This document shows positions 52,626 through 61,581 of a stretch of 64,000 nucleotides of DNA, piece by piece. Positions within the stretch are counted from its first letter, which is position 1, and each line of letters begins with the position of its first letter. The stretch is from Streptomyces aculeolatus. Its GTDB lineage: Bacteria > Actinomycetota > Actinomycetes > Streptomycetales > Streptomycetaceae. The translations under genes were made by a program, and so were the position numbers. The notes below the pieces were generated by a model that was not told where the DNA came from, searched no databases, and saw nothing but the letters and a program-made list of their open reading frames with translations. The DNA is taken from NCBI RefSeq assembly GCF_020400605.1, contig NZ_JAINRD010000015.1:62001-126000 (forward strand). Reading direction: 5' to 3'.

Positions 52626-54011
52626 TCAGCCTACGATCCGCAGCAAGTCCCGTGCCCGGCGGTCCAGCTCCGCGACCTGCCGGCCACCCCGTTTCCGGAC
52701 GGGCGAGAGGTCACTCTGCATGCGGACGATGACGTCACGAGCACGACCGGAGTGAATGCCAGACATGGCGTCCAACGACTGCGTCCAAGTAGCGCACGCC
52801 TCGTCGAGACGCCCCTGCCGCACCTGAACCGCTCCGAGATATCCCAGCGTCACGCTGTGGGTACGGGCGTAGAGCTGGCGACGGCGGGTCGCGACGCTGC
52901 GCCGGAAATGGATCTCGGCGTCGCGCGGCTGCCCGAGGTCGCGCAGCGCGCAGGCTGTCTCGTGGGCCAGCGATGCTTCCTGGAAGAACCCGACGCGGCT
53001 CGGGGCCTCGTCTGCGTCGGCTTGGGACAGGTCACGTTCAGCGCGGCTAACCGCGGAGAGGGTGCCGGACCGGTCGCCGGTCACGGCGAGGGCACGGGCG
53101 TGCACGATGCCGAGCAAGGCTCGTTCTCTGGGGCCGGCCTGTCCGTAGCGGTCGTTCGACATGGAGGCGCCTGCGAGTTCAAGCGCTCGTTGGGGATGTC
53201 CCAGATCCACGGCCTGGTGGGCGAGGGCTCGCAGGATGTGGCCGCTAAGCGGCCCGTCGCCCGCCTCTGCCGCGATCCGGGCCGCGAGCGTCAGGTAGCG
53301 CTGGGCGGTGCGGTGCTCGGAGGCGTCGAAAGCCATCCAACCTGCGAGGTACGTCATTTCAGCGACGGCCGAGTACGTCTCGCGCCGCCGCGACTCGGTG
53401 CTGAAACGACTGCTGAGCAGCGGTAATGCTTCCCCTCGCAAGTACCCGACGAGCGCACGGCGTCCTTTGCTACCGCCACGCTGCTGATCACGCGCGGAGA
53501 AGAAGTCGGTCAGCTCGCGCACATCGTCAACGTCCGCAGACGTAACCCGCTGTGGAGAGGCAGGTTGTCGCTCCTGGGCAACCCTGGGTGCGGATTCCCA
53601 CCACGCCGCTGGGGGAAGCGCAAGGCCGGCTACAGAGTAGGCAGTCGAGGCCAGCATCTTGCGTCGGTGCATGTCCAGGTCGTCGCTTCCCAGTTCGGCC
53701 AGCAGGGTCAAAGGGTCGACGCTCCAGTCGGAACCGTCTGCCGCCTGCGCGGTTGGGGCTGCGAGCCCGATCTCCGCCAGGGTGATCCGGCGTCCGAGCT
53801 TGCGCGACAGCGTCTCGCAGAGGATATGGGGCGCCTGCCCGCTCGGGCGCGTGCCCGCCAGCCACATCGAGACGTGCGACCGCGTGACCCTCATCTCATC
53901 TCGGGCTCCGCACGCCGACGCGACACGGACGAAGGCAGCCGCTGTCTGAGTCTGTGACCAGCCGGTTTCGGTGAGCACTGCGGCAAGGGCGGTGTTACGC
54001 GTACGGGCCAT
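52626..54011 (-). CDS. XRE-TPR transcriptional regulator
   Basis: 461-residue regulator. The N-terminal HTH is MARTRNTALAAVLTETGWSQTQTAAAF, with VTRSHVSMWLAGTRPSGQAPHILCETLSRKLGRRITLAEIGL. The remainder is helical with tetratricopeptide-like repeats (YLAGWMAFDASEHRTAQRYLTLAARIAAEAGDGPLSGHILRALAHQAVDLGHPQRALELA and others). Such proteins act as switches for antibiotic, phage-defence or developmental genes in Streptomyces. It is divergent from the eleven-gene operon starting at 54284, so it is the obvious local regulator; direct control is inferred. A short CCAAA-N5-TTTGG repeat lies just before its start. Confidence 0.78.
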   Translation of the reverse strand: MARTRNTALAAVLTETGWSQTQTAAAFVRVASACGARDEMRVTRSHVSMWLAGTRPSGQAPHILCETLSRKLGRRITLAEIGLAAPTAQAADGSDWSVDPLTLLAELGSDDLDMHRRKMLASTAYSVAGLALPPAAWWESAPRVAQERQPASPQRVTSADVDDVRELTDFFSARDQQRGGSKGRRALVGYLRGEALPLLSSRFSTESRRRETYSAVAEMTYLAGWMAFDASEHRTAQRYLTLAARIAAEAGDGPLSGHILRALAHQAVDLGHPQRALELAGASMSNDRYGQAGPRERALLGIVHARALAVTGDRSGTLSAVSRAERDLSQADADEAPSRVGFFQEASLAHETACALRDLGQPRDAEIHFRRSVATRRRQLYARTHSVTLGYLGAVQVRQGRLDEACATWTQSLDAMSGIHSGRARDVIVRMQSDLSPVRKRGGRQVAELDRRARDLLRIVG

Positions 54012-54283
54012 GGCGTGCCCCTCCGTTCCAAATGATCTTTGGCGCTTTGGCGGCCTTGGCAGCCGCTCGGGGATACCCCTCTCCGCGAATCCACGGTTCG
54101 CTCAACGTAGTCGCCAGATCACGCACTCTGCACTGCATCTGCATAGCCCCCGACTGCCCGCACCTGCAAGTGGCCGACGTCAGATGGGAGTTCCGGAATG
54201 TCTCGATCACTGCGATCCCTTCTGGGACCGCTCGTGGCGCCATCGTCGAGCACCCGATCCGATCGTGACGTGCGGAGGGCACG
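54012..54283. promoter_or_regulatory. divergent promoter gap between XRE-TPR regulator and operon
   Basis: 272 bp without a credible gene and with lower GC. CCAAATGATCTTTGG (54028-54042, 5-bp arms) lies 17 bp before the regulator start and may be its operator. No consensus -35/-10 pair is obvious. Confidence 0.45.
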
Positions 54284-54538
54284 ATGACGTTTGAAGGTCA
54301 CACCGACCGTGCGCCGCGCCTCCTGCCGGACCGCGAGCGGGGCGAGGCCCCGCTCGCCATTCAGGAAACCGTCCCGGAATCGCCCTGGGAAGCCAGCAGC
54401 GCTCTCTTCGCCATCCCCGCCGCCGAAGTACAGGGAGGCGGCTCCAGCCGGACCCGCTTCCACCACCCCTCCCGACTGCCTTCAGCGGAGAACACGACGC
54501 CCCCGGCATCTACCGATGACCCCCAGGACGCGGCATGA
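54284..54538 (+). CDS. small protein of unknown function, first gene of the operon
   Basis: 84-residue hydrophilic protein with no recognised domain, signal peptide or cysteine. The sequence is Pro/Glu/Ser-rich (LLPDRERGEAPLAIQETVPE, SRLPSAENTTPPASTDDP). GGAGGGC 5 nt before the ATG is the best ribosome-binding site in the area, and the stop overlaps the methyltransferase start in ATGA. Together these make it a real gene despite its unusual composition. It could be a substrate or carrier peptide, a regulator or a chaperone for the operon enzymes; nothing in the sequence decides. Confidence 0.55.
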   Translation: MTFEGHTDRAPRLLPDRERGEAPLAIQETVPESPWEASSALFAIPAAEVQGGGSSRTRFHHPSRLPSAENTTPPASTDDPQDAA

Positions 54539-55137
54539 AGACGGGCACGGAGCACGTCACCGCCGCCCGGTGGGACGGCTGGTACCGAGAACGCCGGGCG
54601 ATAGACCGCCTCGTCACCGACGCCGAATCCGACCGCTTCACGCAGCACATGAGACCGCGCTCAGGAGCGACCGTGCTCGACGTCGGCTGCGGCATCGGCA
54701 GCTTCAGCAGGCAGCTCTTCCGCTGGGGCTACGACGTGCTGGGCCTGGACTTCTCACCGGCCGCGATCCAGATCGCACGCGGCCAGGGCATCGAGAAGCG
54801 GCTGCAGTACGGCGTACACGACTTCGACGCGGCGGCGATTCCTCCCGCCCTGCAGCCCGGCTCGCTCGACGTCGTGGTCTGCCGCAACGTCCTCCCGTTC
54901 ATTGACCATCCGCGCTTCATGGGTGACGTACGTCGGTGGCTCAGGCCCGGCGGGCAGTTGTACGTCCTCGTCCGCGTCTGGCCCGAGCGAGGAGCCGAGC
55001 CGGACGACAGACCGTGGCAACGAGGCTTCACCGAGGAGCAGGTACAGGACCTCCAAAACGGCTGGGCGCACCGGGAACGCTGCTGGCTCGGCCGGCACAC
55101 CGCCCTCTATCTGTCCGGCGAGCCCCGGGATTGCTGA
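54535..55137 (+). CDS. class I SAM-dependent methyltransferase (operon)
   Basis: 200-residue Rossmann methyltransferase. SAM motif I is VLDVGCGIGSFSRQLFRWGYDVLGLDFS, motif II-III VHDFDAAAIPPALQPGSLDVVVCRNVLPFIDHPRFMGDVRRWLRPGGQLYVLV. Small size and no extra domain suggest a small-molecule O-, N- or C-methyltransferase. It is coupled to the preceding small gene. The frame ends 70 bp before the HAD gene. Candidate acceptors are the nucleotide or sugar made by the operon. Confidence 0.83.
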   Translation: MKTGTEHVTAARWDGWYRERRAIDRLVTDAESDRFTQHMRPRSGATVLDVGCGIGSFSRQLFRWGYDVLGLDFSPAAIQIARGQGIEKRLQYGVHDFDAAAIPPALQPGSLDVVVCRNVLPFIDHPRFMGDVRRWLRPGGQLYVLVRVWPERGAEPDDRPWQRGFTEEQVQDLQNGWAHRERCWLGRHTALYLSGEPRDC

Positions 55138-55207
55138 CGGGTCGCCTGCACGGCCCCGTCACATCGACAGCCCGACACCTCATTCCCCTCGACCAGGGAG
55201 AACTACC

Positions 55208-55909
55208 GTGCCGCATCAACCGCCTCCTCCCCCTTCGGGGCCTTTCCGGCTCGTGAAGCAGTCCATGTCACCCCGCGCTCTCCTCCTCGATCTCGACGGT
55301 GTGCTGCTGGACACACGGCCGGTCATGGAGGTCGCGTGGCAAGAGGTACGAAGCGCGCACGGTCTCGACATCCCGTTCGCCTCGTACGAGCGGTATCTGG
55401 GACGCGAGTTCGGCGACATCATGCAACGGCTGGGCGTGGCCGATGGCGAGGCAGTCCGCCGGACGTACGAGGCCAAGGCCGTGGCCGCCTCACACCTCGC
55501 CCAGGAATTCCCCGGCGTTAGCGAGATGCTCCACGACTTCGTGGCCGCCGGCTGGCGTCTGGGTGTGGTGACGTCGAAGCACATCGACCGCGCCGCCCCG
55601 CTCCTCGGACGGTTCGACTGCCACTTCGCGACCGTCCGTACCCCCGCTGGGTTGGGCCGCGCGAAGCCGGCCCCCGATCCGATCCTCCTCGCCCTGGTCG
55701 ATCTCGGAGTCGACCCCGCCGCCGCCGTCTACGTGGGGGACATGGCGGTCGACCGGGAATCGGCTGCCCGCGCCGGCATCGCCTACATCCATGCCGGGTG
55801 GGGATACGGGCAGCCCAGCTCACCCGCACCAGAGATCGCCGGTTCGCCAGAGGAGTTGCTGCAACTCCTCTGCTCCGCCGAGCCGTTCGTCGAGGGGAGC
55901 CTGGTGTGA
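55208..55909 (+). CDS. HAD-superfamily phosphatase/phosphomutase
   Basis: 233-residue HAD hydrolase of the beta-phosphoglucomutase/phosphoglycolate phosphatase subgroup with a C1 cap. Motif I is LLLDLDGVLLDTRPVMEV (nucleophile Asp and acid Asp), motif II GVVTSKHID, motif III AKPAPDPILLAL and motif IV VYVGDMAVDRESAARAG. The cap spans VMEVAWQEVRSAHGLDIPF to EMLHDFVAAG. It should remove or move a phosphate on a sugar or nucleotide. The GTG at 55208 follows AGGGAG; ATG 55265 is the alternative. The stop overlaps the next GTG. Confidence 0.85.
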   Translation: MPHQPPPPPSGPFRLVKQSMSPRALLLDLDGVLLDTRPVMEVAWQEVRSAHGLDIPFASYERYLGREFGDIMQRLGVADGEAVRRTYEAKAVAASHLAQEFPGVSEMLHDFVAAGWRLGVVTSKHIDRAAPLLGRFDCHFATVRTPAGLGRAKPAPDPILLALVDLGVDPAAAVYVGDMAVDRESAARAGIAYIHAGWGYGQPSSPAPEIAGSPEELLQLLCSAEPFVEGSLV

Positions 55910-57762
55910 ACCACCTGCGTACGACCGGTGGGCTGGGTCTGGTCCGCTCCGACTGGCCCGGCAAGCCCAGGTGGACTCTCGTCGGCAGCGGCGCTCTGGA
56001 CCACGTGAAGACCGACTACACCCGGACCCGGCATCTGGAGACCCTCCCCGTCGACCGGCGGGAGGTGCGCGATCTCGTCACGAACGTCATGGACGCCTTG
56101 GAGCGCTACGGCTCCGCGCTCACCTCCACACCGGGCGGGGCCGACTGGCTTCACGTCCAGCACGTTCCCGTGAGGCGCTTCGTGACCGAGATCGTGCGCA
56201 AGCTCCTGGCCCTCAACGCCTGGGAGCCCTTCGCGTCGGCTCCAGGGCCCCTGGCTCTGGCCCCGTACGAAGGGCTCGTCGGACTACGTACGAACAGCTC
56301 GCGCGAGTATCTCGCCTACACCGTCACCTGGTCCGGCATCGCCTACCTGCTCGGGACCGCCGCTCCGCACAACCCGAGCCGCTCGGCCCAGTTACGCAAT
56401 CGCACACGTGCCGGAACGGTGCACACGGAGCCGGACCCGCTTCCCTCGGACCTCCGGCAGCGAGACGTCGTGGCGCTGTCGTGGAACTCGCGGCACGCAG
56501 GCACCCTCATGCCTGTTCTCGTCGAGCTGGAGCGCGACGGACGGTCGAGCCTCGTGCTCGACCTGGCCACCGATCCGGCGGAGCGGTGCTCTGCGCCGAC
56601 GGCCGCGGACATCGACTTGCGCTCGGCGCCGAGTGCCCTCTTCACCCTCTCCGGCACCGTCGAGGGCTTGCACCGCACCGATGATGCGCAGCTCGTCCAC
56701 ATCAGGGGCCACGACCTCCAGCTCGCACGTCTCGTACGGCTCTTGTCCGTGCTTCTCGAAACCAGCGGCGGATGCACCCAGCCGTCGTGGCGGACCCTGG
56801 TGCAGGCGGAGAGCTGGCTCGACGGCGTCCTGTCCGCGATCCGGCCGCACACCGTCCTCCTCAGCAACGACACCAGCCCACTGGGTGCCCTGGCCGCGCA
56901 CGCGGCCGAGCGTCACGGCGCGAACACCGTCCACGTCCAGCACGGCGCGTGGACCGCGGAGTCGGTGGCCTGGCCGGCACTGCACAGCCGCGACATCGTC
57001 GTCATGGGCGAACGGGACCTTCCCCTGGCCCGCGCGTGGGTACGCCACCCCGCGGCCGAGGTGCACGTGCTGGGACAGCCACGCTTCGATGTGCTCGCCG
57101 GCCTCGGCCGTCAGACCCAGCGGCGGTACCTGGAGAAGCTGCTGGCCCCGGGCAGCCGCCGCACTCCCGCCCGGATCGCGGTGTGGGCCTCCCAGCCGTT
57201 CAGACCCGATCACCTCAAGGCACAGGCGGACCTCCTCTTGGATGGCCTGAGTAAGGCGGACGGCGACTGGGGGCTCGTCATTGCTCCGCATCCGGCGCAG
57301 AACGCCGATGCCTTCACGACGCTGCTGAAGCAAGGCGGCGGGCCGCCCGTGGCCGTGGCCGATCCGCGGGTCGGCGCGCGGGGCTGCCTCGCCGGGGCCG
57401 ACGCGCTTGCGAGCGCGTACTCAACGTGCGGGATCGAGGCTGCGCTGCTCGATGTCCCGGTCCTCGAAATCGGCCCGCCGGGCGAACGCACGCTGGCACT
57501 GGCAGACCACGGCCTGGCGACCCGGTGCCACAACGCGGTTGACGTCGCCGAAGCGCTCTCCGCACTGCGTGAATCACGCTCGCCCGTCCCGCAGACGTGC
57601 ATGGACGCGGTGTGCCGCTGGCGCGGCGACAGCGCGGCACAGGTCGCCCGCCTCATCATCCACCGCGCCGAAACCCCCGCCAGATCATCCGACCCCGTCC
57701 ACCACGATGCCCGGGGCGCGGCCCCGACATCGCCCCAGGGCGAAGGAGCATCCGTCCGATGA
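55906..57762 (+). CDS. GT-B glycosyl/glycerophosphotransferase-like protein
   Basis: 618 residues. The C-terminal two thirds resemble the GT-B fold of CDP-glycerol glycerophosphotransferase and capsule-type transferases: TVLLSNDTSPLGALAAHAAERHGANTVHVQHGAWTAESVAW (the His in QHG is typical), VLGQPRFDVLAGL, WGLVIAPHPAQNADAFTTLL and DALASAYSTCGIEAALLDVPVLEIGPPG (donor-binding Ser/Glu region). The N-terminal 200 residues are not recognised. A role moving a sugar or polyol phosphate onto the product is inferred. GTG overlaps the HAD stop, and its own stop overlaps the next gene (ATGA). Confidence 0.6.
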   Translation: MNHLRTTGGLGLVRSDWPGKPRWTLVGSGALDHVKTDYTRTRHLETLPVDRREVRDLVTNVMDALERYGSALTSTPGGADWLHVQHVPVRRFVTEIVRKLLALNAWEPFASAPGPLALAPYEGLVGLRTNSSREYLAYTVTWSGIAYLLGTAAPHNPSRSAQLRNRTRAGTVHTEPDPLPSDLRQRDVVALSWNSRHAGTLMPVLVELERDGRSSLVLDLATDPAERCSAPTAADIDLRSAPSALFTLSGTVEGLHRTDDAQLVHIRGHDLQLARLVRLLSVLLETSGGCTQPSWRTLVQAESWLDGVLSAIRPHTVLLSNDTSPLGALAAHAAERHGANTVHVQHGAWTAESVAWPALHSRDIVVMGERDLPLARAWVRHPAAEVHVLGQPRFDVLAGLGRQTQRRYLEKLLAPGSRRTPARIAVWASQPFRPDHLKAQADLLLDGLSKADGDWGLVIAPHPAQNADAFTTLLKQGGGPPVAVADPRVGARGCLAGADALASAYSTCGIEAALLDVPVLEIGPPGERTLALADHGLATRCHNAVDVAEALSALRESRSPVPQTCMDAVCRWRGDSAAQVARLIIHRAETPARSSDPVHHDARGAAPTSPQGEGASVR

Positions 57763-58709
57763 CACACCTCACCGCCGACAGCATGGCCGAGCTGTTCGCC
57801 GGCGCCGTCACGCTGGCCAAGTCCGGCGAGAAGGTCAGCCCGCGGGGCATGTCCACCCGGGAAGTCCGTGACGTCCACCTGCTGCTCACCCAGCCGCGCG
57901 CCCGCCTGCTCTACGCGCCACCAACCCGGCTCGTGAACCCCGCCTTCGCGGTCGCCGAGACCGTCTGGCACCTCTCCGGATCCGACGCCCCGTGGATCTT
58001 CGACTACAACGCGCGGCTGCGGCAGTACGCCGACGATGGCGTCCTCCGCGGTGCGTACGGGCCGAGGATGCGGAACTGGGCCGGCAGGGTGGACCAGCTC
58101 GCGCGTGTCGTGGAGATCCTCAAGGAAGACCCCGACTCCCGGCGGGCCCTGATCCAGCTCTACGACCCGGCCCAGGACGCCGCCGGGCACAAGGATGTGC
58201 CCTGCACCCTCGGCTTCCGCTTCCACCTTCGCAACGGCCGCCTGCACATGGCGACGATGATGCGCGGCCAGGACGTGTGGATCGGCATGCCGTACGACGT
58301 GTTCTTCTACTCCGTGCTGCACGAGCTGGCCGCCGGGTGGCTCGACGCGAAGCTCGGCGAGTTTCACCTGCACATCGGCTCGCTGCACATCTACGACGAG
58401 CACGTCGAGCAGGCCGAGCTGCTGACCTCGCTCACGGCGAGCCCGCTCATGCCCGAGCTGCGAACGCCGTGGACGGGCTTCGACGACCTGCTCGACCAGG
58501 TCGAGGCCCACGACGTGACCGGCCACCCCGGCTGGGACGCGATGGCCGAGACGCTGCACAGCTACCGGCTGTGGAAAGACGATCAGCGAGCGCAGGCGTG
58601 GCGAGCGGCTGACAAGATCGACGGTCCCCTCGGCCAGGCCCTCACCGCCTGGTACGGCGAGTTGCAGCGACGCTCGTCCAAGCCCGCCGCTACCGCTGGC
58701 GTGAGGTGA
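57759..58709 (+). CDS. thymidylate-synthase-fold enzyme, probable cytidylate hydroxymethylase
   Basis: 316 residues with the thymidylate synthase (ThyA) fold. Catalytic Cys149 lies in KDVPCTLGFRFHLRNGRLHM. Asp172 is in MRGQDVWIGMPYD and His210/Tyr212 are in SLHIYDEHVEQ, matching E. coli ThyA C146, D169, H207 and Y209. The residue equivalent to ThyA Asn177, which reads the uracil ring, is Asp180. Asp at this position is the hallmark of dCMP/CMP hydroxymethylases such as T4 gp42 and mildiomycin MilA. The expected reaction is 5-hydroxymethylation of a cytidine nucleotide with methylene-tetrahydrofolate. It overlaps both neighbours by 4 nt. The alignment was made by eye. Confidence 0.78.
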   Translation: MTHLTADSMAELFAGAVTLAKSGEKVSPRGMSTREVRDVHLLLTQPRARLLYAPPTRLVNPAFAVAETVWHLSGSDAPWIFDYNARLRQYADDGVLRGAYGPRMRNWAGRVDQLARVVEILKEDPDSRRALIQLYDPAQDAAGHKDVPCTLGFRFHLRNGRLHMATMMRGQDVWIGMPYDVFFYSVLHELAAGWLDAKLGEFHLHIGSLHIYDEHVEQAELLTSLTASPLMPELRTPWTGFDDLLDQVEAHDVTGHPGWDAMAETLHSYRLWKDDQRAQAWRAADKIDGPLGQALTAWYGELQRRSSKPAATAGVR

Positions 58710-60436
58710 CCGCCGTCATGAAGCGCACCCCTGCGGTCATCCTCGGCCTGTGCTCGTACACCCACGACTCGTCAGCAGCCCTCCTGGTGGACGGCGAACT
58801 GGTCGGCTTCGTGGAGGAGGAGCGACTTTCCGAGCAGAAGCACACCAAGCTCTACCCGGCCCGCGCCATCGAGTGGCTGCTCGGCCAAGCCAAGCTCACC
58901 GCCGCCGACGTGGAGGCCGTCGCCTACAACTTCCAGCCCATCCGCTACCTCGCCGAGTCACCTGCCGCCCTACGCCTGGCGCTCTCCCCGGCGACGCGCG
59001 ATCGGAGCCTTGCCCGAGCCCGCGGGTTCGCGAAGGTGGCCGTGCGCACCCAACGGCGCCTGCGGATGCTCGGCCGGCGGTTCCCCTCTGCCCGCGTCAC
59101 GCCGATCCTGCACCACCGTGCCCACCAGCTCACCGCCTTCGCCGCCGCAGGCTGGGATGAAGCCGCCGTACTCGTGGTCGACAGCCTCGGCGAGCGGCAG
59201 ACCACCACCATCGCCTGCGGCTACGGCACACTCCGCCCGCGCACGCAGACTCTGGAAGCGATCAACGACCCGGCCTCCCTGGGGTACGTGTACGGCGCCG
59301 TCACCGAGCACTTGGGCTGGCGACGGGGCGACGAGGAAGGCACCGTCATGGCGCTGGCCGCCCTCGGTGACCCCGCCCGCTTCCGCCCCCTGTTCGCCCA
59401 GGCCGTCCGCACGACGGAGACGGGCTTCCGCATCCACCCTGGCTACTTCCCCACGCGCACCCTCACGTCGGGATACCCGAGGACATCCCGGCGGTTCGTA
59501 GCCGAGACCTGCCCCGAGCGGCACCCAAGCGAGTCCCTGACCGACGTCCACCGGGACCTGGCGGCTGCCCTCCAGGAGCGGACCGAGCAGGTGATGGTGT
59601 ACCTGGCGCGCCGCGTCCGCGTGCTCACCGGCTCCCGGCGCCTATGTGTGGGAGGCGGTGTCGCCACGAACTGCGTGAGTATCGGCCGGATCATCGAGGC
59701 TGGCATCTTCGACGAGGTGTTCGTGCCGCCCGCACCCGGTGACGCCGGCACCGCGATCGGCGCAGCCCTCGCCGTCCACGTCGACGGATGCACCCCTCGC
59801 CCGATCTCCGGCGTCGCCCACACCTGCTACCTCGGCCCCTCCTACGAGGACCAGCCCCTCGACCTCACGCCCTGGCCCAGCCTCCGCCAGAAGACCCTGG
59901 GCCTCGAAACTGCCGAGTTCCTCGCCGAACAGCTCGCCCGTGGCACGATCGTCGGCCTGTTCCAGGGGCCCGTCGAAGCCGGGCCCCGCGCCCTGGGCAA
60001 CCGCTCGATCCTCGCCTCCCCGCTGGAGCCCGGCGTCGTCGAGCGACTGAACGCCACCGTGAAGTTCCGCGAACCGTTCCGCCCCTTCGCCCCCGTGGTC
60101 CCGGCCGAGCGCGCCGACGAGTTCTTCACGCTCGGCCAGCAGACGCCGTACATGTCCATGGCCTCCGGCGTGACGGCCAAGACGCGCGAACGTGTGCCGG
60201 CCATCGTGCACGCCAACGGCACCTCCCGCCTGCAGACCGTCACGCAGTCGCAGAACCCGTTCATGCACGCGGTCCTGACCGCCTTCGGCCGCCGTACAGG
60301 TGTGCCCGTGCTGATCAATACCTCGCTCAACGTCAAGGGCAAGCCGATCTGCGGGACGCCCGAGATGGCCCTGGACTGCCTGGCCAGCTCCGGACTCGAC
60401 GCCCTGCTCCTCAAAGGGCGGTGGATCACCAAGTGA
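58706..60436 (+). CDS. NodU/CmcH-family O-carbamoyltransferase
   Basis: 576 residues, full length for the family (TobZ, CmcH, NodU, PolN). The N-terminal Kae1-like domain is ILGLCSYTHDSSAALLVDGELVGFVEEERLSEQKHT, then HHRAHQLTAFAAAGWDEAAVLVVDSLGE, DEEGTVMALAALG and LCVGGGVATNCVSIGRI. The C-terminal carbamoyltransferase domain is GLFQGPVEAGPRALGNRSILASP, FREPFRPFAPVVPAE and VPVLINTSLNVKGKPICGTPEMAL. These enzymes use carbamoyl phosphate and ATP to carbamoylate a hydroxyl on antibiotics or Nod factors. Next to a hydroxymethylase, the new hydroxymethyl group is an attractive acceptor. It starts with GTG in GTGA (ATG 58718 also possible). Confidence 0.9.
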   Translation: MTAVMKRTPAVILGLCSYTHDSSAALLVDGELVGFVEEERLSEQKHTKLYPARAIEWLLGQAKLTAADVEAVAYNFQPIRYLAESPAALRLALSPATRDRSLARARGFAKVAVRTQRRLRMLGRRFPSARVTPILHHRAHQLTAFAAAGWDEAAVLVVDSLGERQTTTIACGYGTLRPRTQTLEAINDPASLGYVYGAVTEHLGWRRGDEEGTVMALAALGDPARFRPLFAQAVRTTETGFRIHPGYFPTRTLTSGYPRTSRRFVAETCPERHPSESLTDVHRDLAAALQERTEQVMVYLARRVRVLTGSRRLCVGGGVATNCVSIGRIIEAGIFDEVFVPPAPGDAGTAIGAALAVHVDGCTPRPISGVAHTCYLGPSYEDQPLDLTPWPSLRQKTLGLETAEFLAEQLARGTIVGLFQGPVEAGPRALGNRSILASPLEPGVVERLNATVKFREPFRPFAPVVPAERADEFFTLGQQTPYMSMASGVTAKTRERVPAIVHANGTSRLQTVTQSQNPFMHAVLTAFGRRTGVPVLINTSLNVKGKPICGTPEMALDCLASSGLDALLLKGRWITK

Positions 60437-61485
60437 AGATCGGATACAGCTTCTGGGGCTTCCTCGGCAACGGCGTCACCGACACCCCGGACGGCGGACG
60501 CAGCCACCGCCGCCCCTTCATCGACGCCCTCATCGCCCGCGGCCACGACATCGTGTTCCTACAGGCCGACCGCGACCGCCTCGAAGCCGGCGACGACCTC
60601 GGCGGCGCGTACAACTTCGACGACGGCACGCCGGACATCGAGGTCCTCTTCCTGGAATGGCGCTGGGCGATCACCGGCCGCAACACCACGGCCTGCGGGA
60701 CCGAGGGGCACACCTGCGACCTGCACCGCCAGGCCCAGCTCATCAACCACTTCACCGTACGGCAGCAGACGCCCACCGTGATCTGGGACAAGGACCGCAC
60801 CCTGCGGGCCGAGAGCGTATGGCGGCGCACTGCCCACACCCTCGTCTGCGAGGCCGCCCTCGCCCCCACCCCGGGAGCGCGCTCCCTGCTCTTCCCGGTC
60901 CCGGAGACCCTCATCGCCCAGGCCGACCCTCTCGCCCTCGCCGCGCGACCGCGGGACCTCGCGCTCGGCTACGTGGGCAACCAGTACGACCGCGACGAAC
61001 CCTTCGACCGCTTCTTCGCCCCTGCGGCTGCCCAGGTCGAGCACCTGGTCGCGGGGAAATGGACGAAGACCGACCGCTGGCCGCATATTCGCTTCGTCGG
61101 CCGGGTCCCCTTCGAAGCCGTCGCCGGCGTCTACAGCAGGTCCCTGGCCACGGTCCTCATGCTGCCCGAGCGGTACGCCGCCGTCGGGCAGATGACACAG
61201 CGCATCTTCGAGGCCGTGCTCGCCGGATGCCTGCCTCTGGCCCCGGCGGACATCCGCTTCGCGGACCACTTCGTACCGGAGGAGCTGATCGTGCACTCCG
61301 GACGGGATGTCATCGAGCGGCTGTCCCACCTCCGCAGGATCGACGGCACGCAGCAGCACGTCGACCTGATCGCCGCCTGCGTGGACCGCCTGCGCCTGTT
61401 CAGCCTGACCAAGCAGGTCGACACCCTCGAATCCGTGCTGCGCGGGCTCGTCCAGACCACGGCGGCCAATCAGGGAGCTGCCTGA
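60433..61485 (+). CDS. CgeB-like glycosyltransferase
   Basis: 350 residues. N-terminal Rossmann half: KIGYSFWGFLGNGVTDTPDGGRSHRRPFIDALIARGHDIVFLQ. The middle segment is IEVLFLEWRWAITGRN. The C-terminal donor half is ALGYVGNQYDRDEPFDRFF, HIRFVGRVPFEAVAGVYSRSLATVLMLPERYAAVGQMTQRIFEAVLAGCLPLAP. This matches CgeB-type (GT4-like) spore-maturation and nucleoside/antibiotic glycosyltransferases. The sugar donor is unknown. GTG overlaps the carbamoyltransferase stop by 4 nt; 96 bp follow before the next gene, the largest gap inside the operon. Confidence 0.72.
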   Translation: MKIGYSFWGFLGNGVTDTPDGGRSHRRPFIDALIARGHDIVFLQADRDRLEAGDDLGGAYNFDDGTPDIEVLFLEWRWAITGRNTTACGTEGHTCDLHRQAQLINHFTVRQQTPTVIWDKDRTLRAESVWRRTAHTLVCEAALAPTPGARSLLFPVPETLIAQADPLALAARPRDLALGYVGNQYDRDEPFDRFFAPAAAQVEHLVAGKWTKTDRWPHIRFVGRVPFEAVAGVYSRSLATVLMLPERYAAVGQMTQRIFEAVLAGCLPLAPADIRFADHFVPEELIVHSGRDVIERLSHLRRIDGTQQHVDLIAACVDRLRLFSLTKQVDTLESVLRGLVQTTAANQGAA

Positions 61486-61581
61486 TGGCTTCCGCCCGAC
61501 AGGCCCTGTCGCCTGGATCAGTCGAACGTGTCCGGGGGGATGCCCCCGCCGCCCACCCGAACCTCTCTACGCTGGAGCACC

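Noticed and set aside
57759..58709. Simple second thymidylate synthase (thyA)
   Set aside because: The base-selecting Asn is replaced by Asp and the gene sits in a modification operon, so a hydroxymethylase is the better reading.
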